Positions 30,065-38,130 of a stretch of DNA of 64,000 nucleotides are shown here, piece by piece (positions within the stretch are counted from its first letter, which is position 1; each line of letters starts with the position of its first letter). The position numbers and the translations under genes are program-made. A model generated the notes under the pieces. The model saw nothing but the letters and a program-made list of their open reading frames with translations. It ran no database searches and was not told where the DNA came from. The stretch is from an uncultured delta proteobacterium (GTDB lineage: Bacteria > Bdellovibrionota_C > UBA2361 > OMII01): contig CAIVDM010000026.1 in assembly GCA_903904735.1 (NCBI GenBank), positions 62,001-126,000 on the forward strand, read 5' to 3'.

Positions 30065-30270
30065 CCCAAAATAGAGTTATAGAACAGTATTGTGCGTGGG
30101 AATGCCTCGCTGTCCTTAAACCTGAACGCGCCGCGCGTCGGTTTTCGGATCAGTCAGTTGTCGTATCAGGCATTGAGAGCACAATTGAAGCCAAGTTTTT
30201 GGTGGCCGGGGAAGGGGTTTTGTTCTCGGCGAAAATGTCAAAGTAAACACGAAGCAAGGGACGTTACGGT

Positions 30271-31134
30271 ATGAAGCGCGAGAAATCCAATTACATGATC
30301 CAATCAGTTTCTCATGCTCTCGATGTAATCGAGGAGCTGTGTAAGGCGAATGGTGAGGTTGGAGTAACAGAGTTGTCAAAGCGCCTCAAGTTGCATAAGA
30401 ACAACGTGTTCCGCTTGCTCGCTACTCTTGAGCTTCGCGGCTATGTTGATCAGAACAAGGAGACCGAGGACTACCGCTTAGGGGTCAAGGCTCTGCAAAT
30501 GGGGCAGTCATACCTCTCGCAGAGCACCTTAGTTGGTCGTGGTACTCCGATAATCAAGACTCTCTCAGAGACCATCGGAGAGACTGTGAGCCTCGTCACC
30601 TTGCAGGGTGGCAATGTGCAGTTCCCAATCAGCATTGAGTCAAAGCGTCCCGTAAAGGTCGCTCCTCGAATCGCTGTATCGTTCGCCGCCAAGATGAACG
30701 CGGCTGGCAGACTCCTTACGGCGCAGCTTCCCGACACCACCTTAACTGAGGTGCTCTCATCGAACACAGTTCAGGACGCCGCGATTAAGACACAGCTTCA
30801 AGAGTTACGCTCATCCGGTCAAATTATTGACCGTGGTGCTATCGAGGCTGACGTAATCTCGATAGCTCGAGTGGTGCGTGGGAATAATAACGAGGTTGTC
30901 GGCGCTATAGAGGTGCTCGTGCCTCAGTATAGGGCGAAGATTGATGCTTTGTTGCCAAAGTTAGAGGAGGCTGCAACGCAGCTTTCCACGGCGTTGGGCG
31001 CATCGAAGGCTGGCCTGACGACATCTCTTGAGAAGGAGGTTATTCCGTCACAAACGACGACAGGGCAGATTCCAACTGCCCAGACACCTCCGACGGGTAT
31101 GGGAACCCAGATAGCCACAAGGGCTACCAAGTAG
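30271..31134 (+). CDS. IclR-family transcriptional regulator
   Basis: A 287-residue regulator. The N-terminal winged helix (residues 8-70) includes SHALDVIEELCKANGEVGVTE-type helices and the recognition helix in LHKNNVFRLLATLELRGYV. The effector-binding domain follows (GVKALQMGQSYLSQSTLVGRG, VAPRIAVSFAAKMNAAGRLL). IclR proteins typically sense small carboxylates and control catabolic operons. The last 40 residues form a Thr/Gln/Pro-rich tail (IPSQTTTGQIPTAQTPPTG) absent from ordinary IclR proteins. A Rho-independent terminator follows directly, separating it from the acyl-CoA dehydrogenase gene. Confidence 0.93.
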   Translation: MKREKSNYMIQSVSHALDVIEELCKANGEVGVTELSKRLKLHKNNVFRLLATLELRGYVDQNKETEDYRLGVKALQMGQSYLSQSTLVGRGTPIIKTLSETIGETVSLVTLQGGNVQFPISIESKRPVKVAPRIAVSFAAKMNAAGRLLTAQLPDTTLTEVLSSNTVQDAAIKTQLQELRSSGQIIDRGAIEADVISIARVVRGNNNEVVGAIEVLVPQYRAKIDALLPKLEEAATQLSTALGASKAGLTTSLEKEVIPSQTTTGQIPTAQTPPTGMGTQIATRATK

Positions 31135-31142
31135 TTTCCGTA

Positions 31143-31166
31143 GGGACCCTTCGGGGTCCTTTTTTT
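31143..31166 (+). terminator. Rho-independent terminator after the IclR gene
   Basis: GGACC...GGTCC hairpin with a TTCG-type loop (GGACCCTTCGGGGTCC at 31144-31159), followed by a run of seven T at 31160-31166. Confidence 0.92.
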
Positions 31167-31179
31167 ATGAGGTTTAAGC

Positions 31180-32325
31180 ATGATTCCGCTCGCAGGTCTT
31201 TCCCCAGAACAAGAGTCTCTTCGAGAGATAGCGTACCGCTTCGCCGCCGATAAGATTCGCCCAGTCGCCGCGCAGCTGGAGGAGAAAGGGGAGTTCCCCG
31301 CGGCGATAATCAAGGAGGGACACGGTCTCGGTTTAATCAACGTGACCTTACCGGTCGAGCTCGGAGGTTCGGGACTTTCGATTTTTGACGCGTGCTTGGT
31401 GATAGAGGAGGTCGCCTGGGGATGCTCTGGGTTCGCTACATCGATGGTGGCGAACGACCTCGCTCTCACGCCGCTTCGAATCGGAGCCACAGAGGAGCAA
31501 AAGGCCCGTTTTATTGAGCCTATCGCTACCTCAGGGCGACTCGCCTCATTCTGTCTGTCAGAACCGGGAGCAGGCTCTGACGCCGCAGGTTTGCAAACGA
31601 CCGTTGAGGATGGCGGTGATTGCTGGGTTATCAATGGTTCAAAGCAGTGGATCACCAACGCTGGGTACGCGACGCAGTTCACGGTTTTTGCGTCCATAGA
31701 TAGAACCAAGAAACATAAAGGTATCTGTTGTCTTGTGGTGCCGCGTTCCACTCCTGGAATCTCGGTCGGACACCACGAGAACAAGATGGGACAGCGGTGT
31801 TCTGACACGTGTCGAGTCACCTTAGACAATGTGCGCGTCCCCAAAGATCATATGATCGGCGCTCCGGGAGAGGGGTTTAAGATCGCCATGCAGACTCTCG
31901 ACGCTAGTAGGCCGATGACAGCGGCCATCGCGGTCGGAATAGGTCGGGCAGCGGTTGAGCACGCGCTCGCGTACTCAAAGGAGCGCAAGCAATTCGGAGC
32001 CGCGATTAGCTCCTTTCAAGGAATACAATTCATGATAGCCGATATGGCGACCGGAGTGGACGCTTCTCGTTTGCTTACCTGGCGCTCGGCGTGGCTGCTT
32101 GATCAAGGGAAACCGGCGTCCGTTGAGTCGAGTATGGCCAAGCGTTTCGCCGCGGATACCGCGATGAGTGTTGCCACTGACGCCGTTCAGATATTCGGGG
32201 GATACGGCTACACGAAAGAGTATCCCGTTGAGAAACTGATGCGAGACGCGAAGCTTCTCCAGATCTACGAGGGCACGAGTCAAATTCAGCGTGTGGTAAT
32301 CGCGCGTGAATTGCTGAAGCGGTAA
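31180..32325 (+). CDS. Acyl-CoA dehydrogenase
   Basis: A 381-residue FAD enzyme that introduces the alpha-beta double bond in acyl-CoA. Signatures: [15 protein letters not shown] and [13 protein letters not shown] in the middle domain, [10 protein letters not shown], and the C-terminal [21 protein letters not shown]. The catalytic Glu is in [10 protein letters not shown]. Length fits short/medium-chain members. It stands alone after a terminator; no thiolase or hydratase is adjacent, so chain-length preference is not suggested by context. Confidence 0.96.
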   Translation: MIPLAGLSPEQESLREIAYRFAADKIRPVAAQLEEKGEFPAAIIKEGHGLGLINVTLPVELGGSGLSIFDACLVIEEVAWGCSGFATSMVANDLALTPLRIGATEEQKARFIEPIATSGRLASFCLSEPGAGSDAAGLQTTVEDGGDCWVINGSKQWITNAGYATQFTVFASIDRTKKHKGICCLVVPRSTPGISVGHHENKMGQRCSDTCRVTLDNVRVPKDHMIGAPGEGFKIAMQTLDASRPMTAAIAVGIGRAAVEHALAYSKERKQFGAAISSFQGIQFMIADMATGVDASRLLTWRSAWLLDQGKPASVESSMAKRFAADTAMSVATDAVQIFGGYGYTKEYPVEKLMRDAKLLQIYEGTSQIQRVVIARELLKR

Positions 32326-32480
32326 CGAACAAAGCGAGAGGAGCCGTGCCTGCGGAAGGGGCTCAGCGGTTTGTCTAGGTAGGTATGTGTCGGTATCTGA
32401 CTCCTCTGTGATCGAAGTTATTGCTCAGGGGTAGTGATTGTGGTCGGCTCACGCGATGACTGCGTACCGCAAGAGCCTCC

Positions 32481-33473
32481 ATGGACCAATCGCGTAATTT
32501 ACCCCAGCGTCAGCACCATAATTCCGCGAACGTATCTCCGATGAACGAGCCGGTAGATTGGAGCTCATATGAGTTTTTCTCTATCGACTCATCTCATACC
32601 GTTCGGTTTGAGGACGCGATTCATATCTCCACGCGTGATCGAACCGGACAACCTGATTCATGGCATATGGACTTAAAGGTGGTTCATCCGCTCCCACTGG
32701 AAGATAAAGCGTCCTTACGGGAGGGTGAGCCGAGCCTTTGTCTCGGATTCGCGGACCAACTTCGGAATCCCTCGAAGTTGAGACCAAGTCTATCGCTTGT
32801 AGTGGCGACTAATTCCTGCCGCCTGATCGATTCAGAAGTCGCGTCAATTCCGCTGCCTCGCCCAGACCAGCGAAGGAATGGAGAACAGCACCGAGTGAAG
32901 TCAGGCAGTGATCCGGCGGAAGTAGTTGAGAAGCTCACACTCCTTCGCGCAGCGGCTCTGCGTGTTTCCTTCTTTAAGGATCGAGAGCTCCGGCCAGAGC
33001 ACGCGGTGAATTTAATTATGACGTACGCGCAACAACGAGCGCTCGAGATCGTCCGGGATCTTCCCCAGTCGCCGCCCCTGGTTGTATTGCGGTCATCTGG
33101 CTCTCGTGTGCTCAATCAGAAGGAAGCGCGCAAGCTCGGCTTCGCCATAAAGTCACCCCTCGTGGAGATCACCGCTGGGAGTCGGATACCAACGGTTGTG
33201 CGTAGCTCTGAGCCTGTGAAAAGTCATGATGCCTTGAGGATGAAGCAGAATAGCGTGTCTGGGCTGATCAATTCTGTGCAGATATCGTGTGCCTTGTTAG
33301 CCATCGAACCGATCCCGGTGGAGATGATTGAAGGGCTGATTCCTGAGACGAGCCAGCAGGATAAATTGAAACACATGACAACGGTGCCACAGACGTTACG
33401 CTCCGCCATCGAGGAGCGGCAGCGCGCCATTCGAGAGGTATTAGGCATCTCTATGCCTCGACCTCCTCAGTAA
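32481..33473 (+). CDS. Degenerate RNB-domain (RNase II/R-like) protein, probably inactive
   Basis: A 330-residue protein with no recognised standard annotation. Near the N-terminus SIDSSHTVRFEDAI (residues 34-47) aligns without gaps to the RNase II catalytic segment TIDSASTEDMDDAL. The four metal-binding Asp of the enzyme become Asp36, Arg42, Glu44 and Asp45. Further on, VVEKLTLLRAAALRVSFF (about 149-166) and EHAVNLIMTYAQQRALEIV (about 174-192) resemble the RNB region before the VEE-MI-AN helix. The conserved TSPLRRY segment is lost (here KSPLVEI). Total length is that of one RNB domain without cold-shock or S1 domains. I infer an RNA-binding or regulatory pseudoenzyme; the fold assignment rests on motif alignment by eye. 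Confidence 0.55.
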   Translation: MDQSRNLPQRQHHNSANVSPMNEPVDWSSYEFFSIDSSHTVRFEDAIHISTRDRTGQPDSWHMDLKVVHPLPLEDKASLREGEPSLCLGFADQLRNPSKLRPSLSLVVATNSCRLIDSEVASIPLPRPDQRRNGEQHRVKSGSDPAEVVEKLTLLRAAALRVSFFKDRELRPEHAVNLIMTYAQQRALEIVRDLPQSPPLVVLRSSGSRVLNQKEARKLGFAIKSPLVEITAGSRIPTVVRSSEPVKSHDALRMKQNSVSGLINSVQISCALLAIEPIPVEMIEGLIPETSQQDKLKHMTTVPQTLRSAIEERQRAIREVLGISMPRPPQ

Positions 33474-33544
33474 ACGCGGGTATGAGGGCTCTTCTATAGA
33501 GGATGGTGAGGCGCTCTGGTGTTGCGATAGTATCTACACACCGT

Positions 33545-34819
33545 ATGAGCACACAAAATCAAAGATCATTGGCGTCCTCTTTTGGCGCAGGTCGTTCCGG
33601 GGTAAGGATCGCGGTCGCTCTCATCGCGCTAGCCTTTATTGTGTGGTGGGAGCCGATTTCAGTCCCAGCAAATATGGACTTTGGCCCTTTTTATCGAAGT
33701 ATCAGCCGGATATTCGAGGGGCAATCGATGTACTACGTGGACCCTGGTCTGTTGACGGATAGCGCCTCGAGAGACGAGCTCGAAGGTCAATTCGCCTTTC
33801 CTGGGCCGCCTTGGTATCCCATCATGTTCCTACCACTGGGACTTTTGTCCCCCGAGAGGGCCGCGCTCACATGGGCTCTCATCAATATCGCACTCTTGTA
33901 TGGCACCATGACGCTGGTGGTTTCTCGTTCATCGAGGATGTTGCTCATGAGTGTGTTCGCTGCCGCTTTACTGAGCGCTCCGATTCAAGGACACCTGATT
34001 ATTGGACAATTCACGATCCTCGCGGGGTTTGGTTTTGCCTTAGCCTTGTGGGCATTTGAGCACCAGCTGCCTTTCTTGACCTCTGTGGGTCTCATGCTCG
34101 CCATATGTAGACCACATCTGGGGCTTCCGTTGGCGCTCATGTTTGTTGTGAAAGGCGTTTTCACGTCGCGAGTAAACGCTAGCGCGCTCATTCGGTACGG
34201 TATCGTGGTGTTCGCTGGTGTGGTCACGATTGCTCTGCTAATCCAGCCCACATGTTTGCGCGCGTATGTGGACTATGTACGAGCTCTTAGTTCGTTTCGC
34301 GTGTATCAAGTGTGCGACACCTGCTCCAGTTTTCCTATGGCGCTATCTCGTGTCTGGAGTGTCCTCGGGGAGAATGTTTGGGGTGGTAGGTTGTTAATCA
34401 GCGCCATGAGTCTGGTGTCGTTGGGAGCTCCGCTATTTTTCAAGTGGGTCGACCAGCGGCTTTTTGTTTCCGGTGGAATTTTTTTGACTCTTTTTGCCCT
34501 CCCATCGATTCGCAACTACGACTACGTCCTGTTGGCGCCAGGGTTAGCGCTCGTCGGCACGGTCGCGAGCCGAGAGGGGGCTACCTGGAGGCGGTCATGC
34601 GCACTTGGAATGATTCTCTTCTCAGGACTGCTCGCTGGCGTGGTTCCCTACATGCTAGACCGAGAACTTCAGGGACGATATCTGTGGTTGACGCCGTTGG
34701 CTGGGTATCTGGCTATAGCTGTGCTGTTACTGGGCAGAAATAGCGCTAACGAGTCGAATTCTGAGCCGAAAGCGGAATCCTGCCATCAGGGATGTGCTTT
34801 ACCTGATGGCGCAAATTAG
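33545..34819 (+). CDS. GT87-like (DUF2029) membrane glycosyltransferase
   Basis: A 424-residue membrane protein with about ten TM helices. The first extracytoplasmic loop has NMDFGPFYRSISRIFEGQSMYYVDP, the Asp-Phe-containing loop typical of GT87 mannosyltransferase-like proteins using polyprenyl-phosphate sugars. The following FPGPPWYPIMFLPLGLLSPERAALTW is also typical. The conserved CRPHLGLPLAL segment matches the QHKPQxG-type helix in the family. I use the ATG at 33545, which leaves a short cytoplasmic leader; upstream starts reach 33503. The acceptor is unknown; no cell-surface sugar cluster surrounds it. Confidence 0.75.
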   Translation: MSTQNQRSLASSFGAGRSGVRIAVALIALAFIVWWEPISVPANMDFGPFYRSISRIFEGQSMYYVDPGLLTDSASRDELEGQFAFPGPPWYPIMFLPLGLLSPERAALTWALINIALLYGTMTLVVSRSSRMLLMSVFAAALLSAPIQGHLIIGQFTILAGFGFALALWAFEHQLPFLTSVGLMLAICRPHLGLPLALMFVVKGVFTSRVNASALIRYGIVVFAGVVTIALLIQPTCLRAYVDYVRALSSFRVYQVCDTCSSFPMALSRVWSVLGENVWGGRLLISAMSLVSLGAPLFFKWVDQRLFVSGGIFLTLFALPSIRNYDYVLLAPGLALVGTVASREGATWRRSCALGMILFSGLLAGVVPYMLDRELQGRYLWLTPLAGYLAIAVLLLGRNSANESNSEPKAESCHQGCALPDGAN

Positions 34820-34852
34820 GCACTATAGACCCTGGGAAGTCAGGATCTTACG

Positions 34853-37800
34853 GTGTTTATGACAAACGATGCTCGGTTTCGGAAAGTAGAGGCGCGCCCG
34901 CATTTCCCCACGCTTGAGAAGGGGGTCGTAGAGCGATGGAAACGCGAGAGAACGTTCGAGCGTTCGGTTGAGGACACCAAGCACAAGCCTGAGTTTATAT
35001 TCTATGATGGTCCTCCGTTCGCCACGGGCAGCCCGCACCACGGCACTATTTTTATCTCTGCCCTGAAGGATCTGGTTGGTCGTTACAAGACGATGCGCGG
35101 GTTCCATGTGCCACGAACATGGGGCTGGGATTGTCACGGACTCCCAATCGAGACGATCGCTGAGAAGAATCTCGGTCTGAAAGACAAAAGTGAGATAGAA
35201 AAGACGGTCGGCGTCGCCGCGTTCAACGCGGAGTGTCGTCGAATCGTGTCTGACTATGATGGCAATTGGAGAACCTATATCGATCGAATCGGTCGATGGG
35301 TCGATATGGAGAAGCCGTATCGCACGCTTGATCGCTCGTTTATGGAATCGGTGATCTGGGCGTTCGCTGAGGCTCATCGCAAGGGGCTCATCTATAAAGA
35401 CTACCGCGTCGCGCCGTATTGTTACCGGTGTGAGACACCACTCTCACTCTCCGAGATTCGTGTGGACGACAGCACGCGTCCGAAGCAAGACCGGGCGATT
35501 ACGGTCAAGTTTAAGCTCGCATCGATGCCAGACGTAGCTGTGCTCGCATGGACGACTACTCCATGGACGCTGCCCTCGAACCTAGCGCTTGCGGTGGGAG
35601 CTGAGATTGAGTACGTGATCGTCGATTCTCTCGTGGGCAAGGTATTGTTGGCGGAGAAGGCGTTGAAGCGTTATGAGCGAGAGCTCGGAAAAGAGCCAAC
35701 GATTCTGGAGCGCATGACTGGGCAAGAGCTGACCGAGCGGACTCTTCGATACGAGCCTTTGTTCCCGTACTTCAAGGATGAGTCAAAGGCCTTCACGATC
35801 ATCTCGGCTGATTTCGTTTCGACTGAAGATGGTACGGGTATCGTGCACATGGCACCGGCGTTCGGAGAGGATGATTACTGGGGGTGCCGTAAATATGGCA
35901 TCGAAGTGAAGAATCCTGTTGATGGCGCTGGACGCTACACGAGCGAGGTAACCGATTTCGTCGGACAGAATGTTCATGACGCGAATCCAACCATCATCAA
36001 GATGTTGAAAGAGCGTGGGGCGGTAGTGCGCGATGAGACGATCGAGCACAACTATCCACACTGTTGGCGCTGCCGAAATCCACTGATTTATCGTGCGCTC
36101 GACGCGTGGTACTTCAAGGTTGAATCGATTCGTGATCGCTTGCTGGAAGCGAACAAGGAGATCGAGTGGTATCCAGGCAACGTGAAGGAAGGGCGCTTTG
36201 GTAATTGGCTTGAGAACGCGCGCGATTGGAATATCTCCAGAAATCGATATTGGGCGACGCCGATTCCTGTCTGGGAGTGCGGTGATTGCGGGGCGCAGAA
36301 GGTATACTCGTCGGTGGCTGACCTTGAAAGAGACGGTGGCGTAACTCTTCCTGACCTGCACAAAGAGTTTCTCGACGCGGTCAAGGTGACGTGCTCCTGC
36401 GGCAAATCGATGACCCGAGTTCCAGAGGTGCTTGACTGTTGGTTCGAGTCAGGCTCAATGCCGTACGGACAATTTCACTATCCCTTTGAGAATGCCGAGC
36501 ATTTTAGGTCACATTTCCCGGCTGACTTCATCGTTGAATATACGGGACAGATCCGATGCTGGTTCTACTATCTTCATGTGTTGTCCACGGCGATCTTTGA
36601 TCGGCCGGCGTTCAAACACTGCATGGTGCACGGCACGCTTCTCGCCGCCGATGGTAAGAAGATGTCAAAGAGCCTCAAGAATTACACGGATCCATTGATC
36701 TTGATGGACCAGCACGGTGGAGACGCCCTGCGGTCGTACCTGTTCGCCTCTCCAGCGGTTGGAATCGAGGATCTCTCCTTCCGAGACGATGGTGTTGAGG
36801 GGATGATAAAGTCCATCATGCTGCCGCTTTGGAACGCGCTCTCGTTCTTCACCTCATACACTGAGGTGGACAAAATTAGCGCCAGTGATATCCCACTACG
36901 CGGTCAGTCGCTGAGTGAGCTCGATCGATTTATTCTCTCAGAGCTGGAGATTCTCAATCGCTCCGTAACGGAGGCTCTCGATGGGTATCGTATTAACGAT
37001 GCGATGCGATTGTTCGCGCCGTTCTGTGACACACTCAACAATTGGTACATCCGCCGCAGTCGAGAGCGAGTATGGTCAGAGGACACCCGCTCAGCGGAGA
37101 AATTATCATTCTACGCCACGTTGTTTGATGTCTTAACACGGTGTTCTCAGCTGTTAGCGCCATTCTGCCCCTTTATCGCCGAGCTCGTGTGGGAACGGCT
37201 CGCGTACTCGGATAGCGTTCATTTGAGCGACTGGCCGACCGCGCGAGCGGAGCTGATTGATGAGACGCTCTCGGCGCACGTAAACTTGATTCGCTCAATG
37301 GTGTCGGCGGGTCTGTCGGTTCGTTCTCGAGAAAAGCTTCGAGTCCGACTCCCACTCTCCTCGGTGAAAGTGGCGATTAAGGGTGCTGTCTCCAAAGAGC
37401 TTTCGGCGTATGTGCCTGTGTTATGCGGCGAGCTTAACGTTAAGTCAGTCGAGTTCCTCGCGGATCCATCCTCAATCGCTATCTTGAGCGCGAAGGTGAA
37501 TGCCCGCGTGCTTGGGCCGCGCCTGGGTTCGCGCGTGCAGGAAGTGATTCAGAAGGTCCGCGCCGGTGAGTTCGAAATCTTGGGTGAGAATACCGTAAAG
37601 GTAGGCGATATCGTGCTCAATCCTGGTGAGGTTGAGGTTGGATTTACGGGTAAAGAGGGACTCGCGGTTGAATCTGGTCCTGGGTTCGTGGTGGCGCTTG
37701 ATACGGAAGTGACGCCGGAATTAGCTTTAGAGGGGCAAGCCCGTGACCTGGTGCGTGAGATTCAAGATATGCGCAAGGAGGCGGACCTACACATGGCGGA

Positions 37801-37975
37801 TCGCATTGAGTTGGAGATCCGTGGCGCTGAAGAGCTACTCAGCAAACACGCGGAGTATATCAAGTCTGAAACGTTGTGCGTCTCTATTGTGGAGAATCTC
37901 GTCTCTCCACGTCTGGAGAGGACGATTAAGACCGAAACGGGGTCAGTGGTTGTTTCCCTAAGACAAATTACCTGA
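34853..37975 (+). CDS. ileS: Isoleucyl-tRNA synthetase, type 2 with altered HIGH motif
   Basis: Charges tRNA-Ile and edits Val. The 1040-residue enzyme has the type-2 (eukaryote-like) form DGPPFATG before the signature motif, the CP1 editing domain (WTTTPWTLPSNLAL and later HMAPAFGEDDY), and KKMSKS at about residues 602-607. It lacks the C-terminal zinc finger of bacterial type-1 IleRS. The HIGH element reads HHGT (residues 62-65): the last His, which contacts ATP, is Thr. GTG 34853 has CAGGA 8 nt upstream; ATG 34859 is the alternative. Type-2 enzymes often resist mupirocin. It is followed by a structured leader and an amino-acid permease. Confidence 0.96.
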   Translation: MFMTNDARFRKVEARPHFPTLEKGVVERWKRERTFERSVEDTKHKPEFIFYDGPPFATGSPHHGTIFISALKDLVGRYKTMRGFHVPRTWGWDCHGLPIETIAEKNLGLKDKSEIEKTVGVAAFNAECRRIVSDYDGNWRTYIDRIGRWVDMEKPYRTLDRSFMESVIWAFAEAHRKGLIYKDYRVAPYCYRCETPLSLSEIRVDDSTRPKQDRAITVKFKLASMPDVAVLAWTTTPWTLPSNLALAVGAEIEYVIVDSLVGKVLLAEKALKRYERELGKEPTILERMTGQELTERTLRYEPLFPYFKDESKAFTIISADFVSTEDGTGIVHMAPAFGEDDYWGCRKYGIEVKNPVDGAGRYTSEVTDFVGQNVHDANPTIIKMLKERGAVVRDETIEHNYPHCWRCRNPLIYRALDAWYFKVESIRDRLLEANKEIEWYPGNVKEGRFGNWLENARDWNISRNRYWATPIPVWECGDCGAQKVYSSVADLERDGGVTLPDLHKEFLDAVKVTCSCGKSMTRVPEVLDCWFESGSMPYGQFHYPFENAEHFRSHFPADFIVEYTGQIRCWFYYLHVLSTAIFDRPAFKHCMVHGTLLAADGKKMSKSLKNYTDPLILMDQHGGDALRSYLFASPAVGIEDLSFRDDGVEGMIKSIMLPLWNALSFFTSYTEVDKISASDIPLRGQSLSELDRFILSELEILNRSVTEALDGYRINDAMRLFAPFCDTLNNWYIRRSRERVWSEDTRSAEKLSFYATLFDVLTRCSQLLAPFCPFIAELVWERLAYSDSVHLSDWPTARAELIDETLSAHVNLIRSMVSAGLSVRSREKLRVRLPLSSVKVAIKGAVSKELSAYVPVLCGELNVKSVEFLADPSSIAILSAKVNARVLGPRLGSRVQEVIQKVRAGEFEILGENTVKVGDIVLNPGEVEVGFTGKEGLAVESGPGFVVALDTEVTPELALEGQARDLVREIQDMRKEADLHMADRIELEIRGAEELLSKHAEYIKSETLCVSIVENLVSPRLERTIKTETGSVVVSLRQIT

Positions 37976-38005
37976 TTGCGGGGAATTCCAAACTCGTTAT
38001 GCTGA

Positions 38006-38130
38006 GGGCGTCTCGCGGCGGCCCTAACGGGCACCAGTGAGACGCGCGACCAATGCCGCCTGATGAGGTGGTAAAGAGGCTCATTACCTCTCAAAAGTGG
38101 TCGCCGGAACTTTAGCTCACGAGGTGCTCC
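38006..38130 (+). promoter_or_regulatory. Structured leader RNA, candidate riboswitch upstream of amino-acid permease
   Basis: Between ileS and the permease the RNA can form two modules. Module A: GCGTCTC (38008-38014) pairs with GAGACGC (38039-38045), enclosing GCCC-TAAC-GGGC (38021-38032). Module B: GCGACCA (38046-38052) pairs with TGGTCGC (38098-38104). It encloses P2, CCGCC (38056-38060) with GGTGG (38067-38071), and P3, AGAGG (38075-38079) with CCTCT (38087-38091). This is a three-way junction. Loop 2 (TGATGA, 38061-38066) is fully complementary to TCATTA (38081-38086) in loop 3, counting one G-U, so a kissing interaction is possible. GGGCACC (38029-38035) can also pair with GGTGCTC at the ribosome-binding site (38123-38129). 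Folded by eye; no known riboswitch consensus recognised. Confidence 0.45.

Noticed and set aside
30092-30274. Small GTG-started frame of 60 codons before the IclR gene
   Set aside because: No ribosome-binding site or conserved feature; it lies in the predicted leader and overlaps the IclR start. A leader peptide cannot be excluded but is unsupported.
30924-31844. Long antisense open frame (306 codons) over the IclR and acyl-CoA dehydrogenase genes
   Set aside because: It is opposite two clear genes and a terminator, is rich in Ser/Pro/Arg typical of frame shadows, and matches no family pattern.
38006-38130. Known riboswitch classes (purine, lysine, SAM, TPP, glycine) for the permease leader
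   Set aside because: The core consensus sequences of these classes are absent; only the overall junction geometry resembles purine riboswitches.
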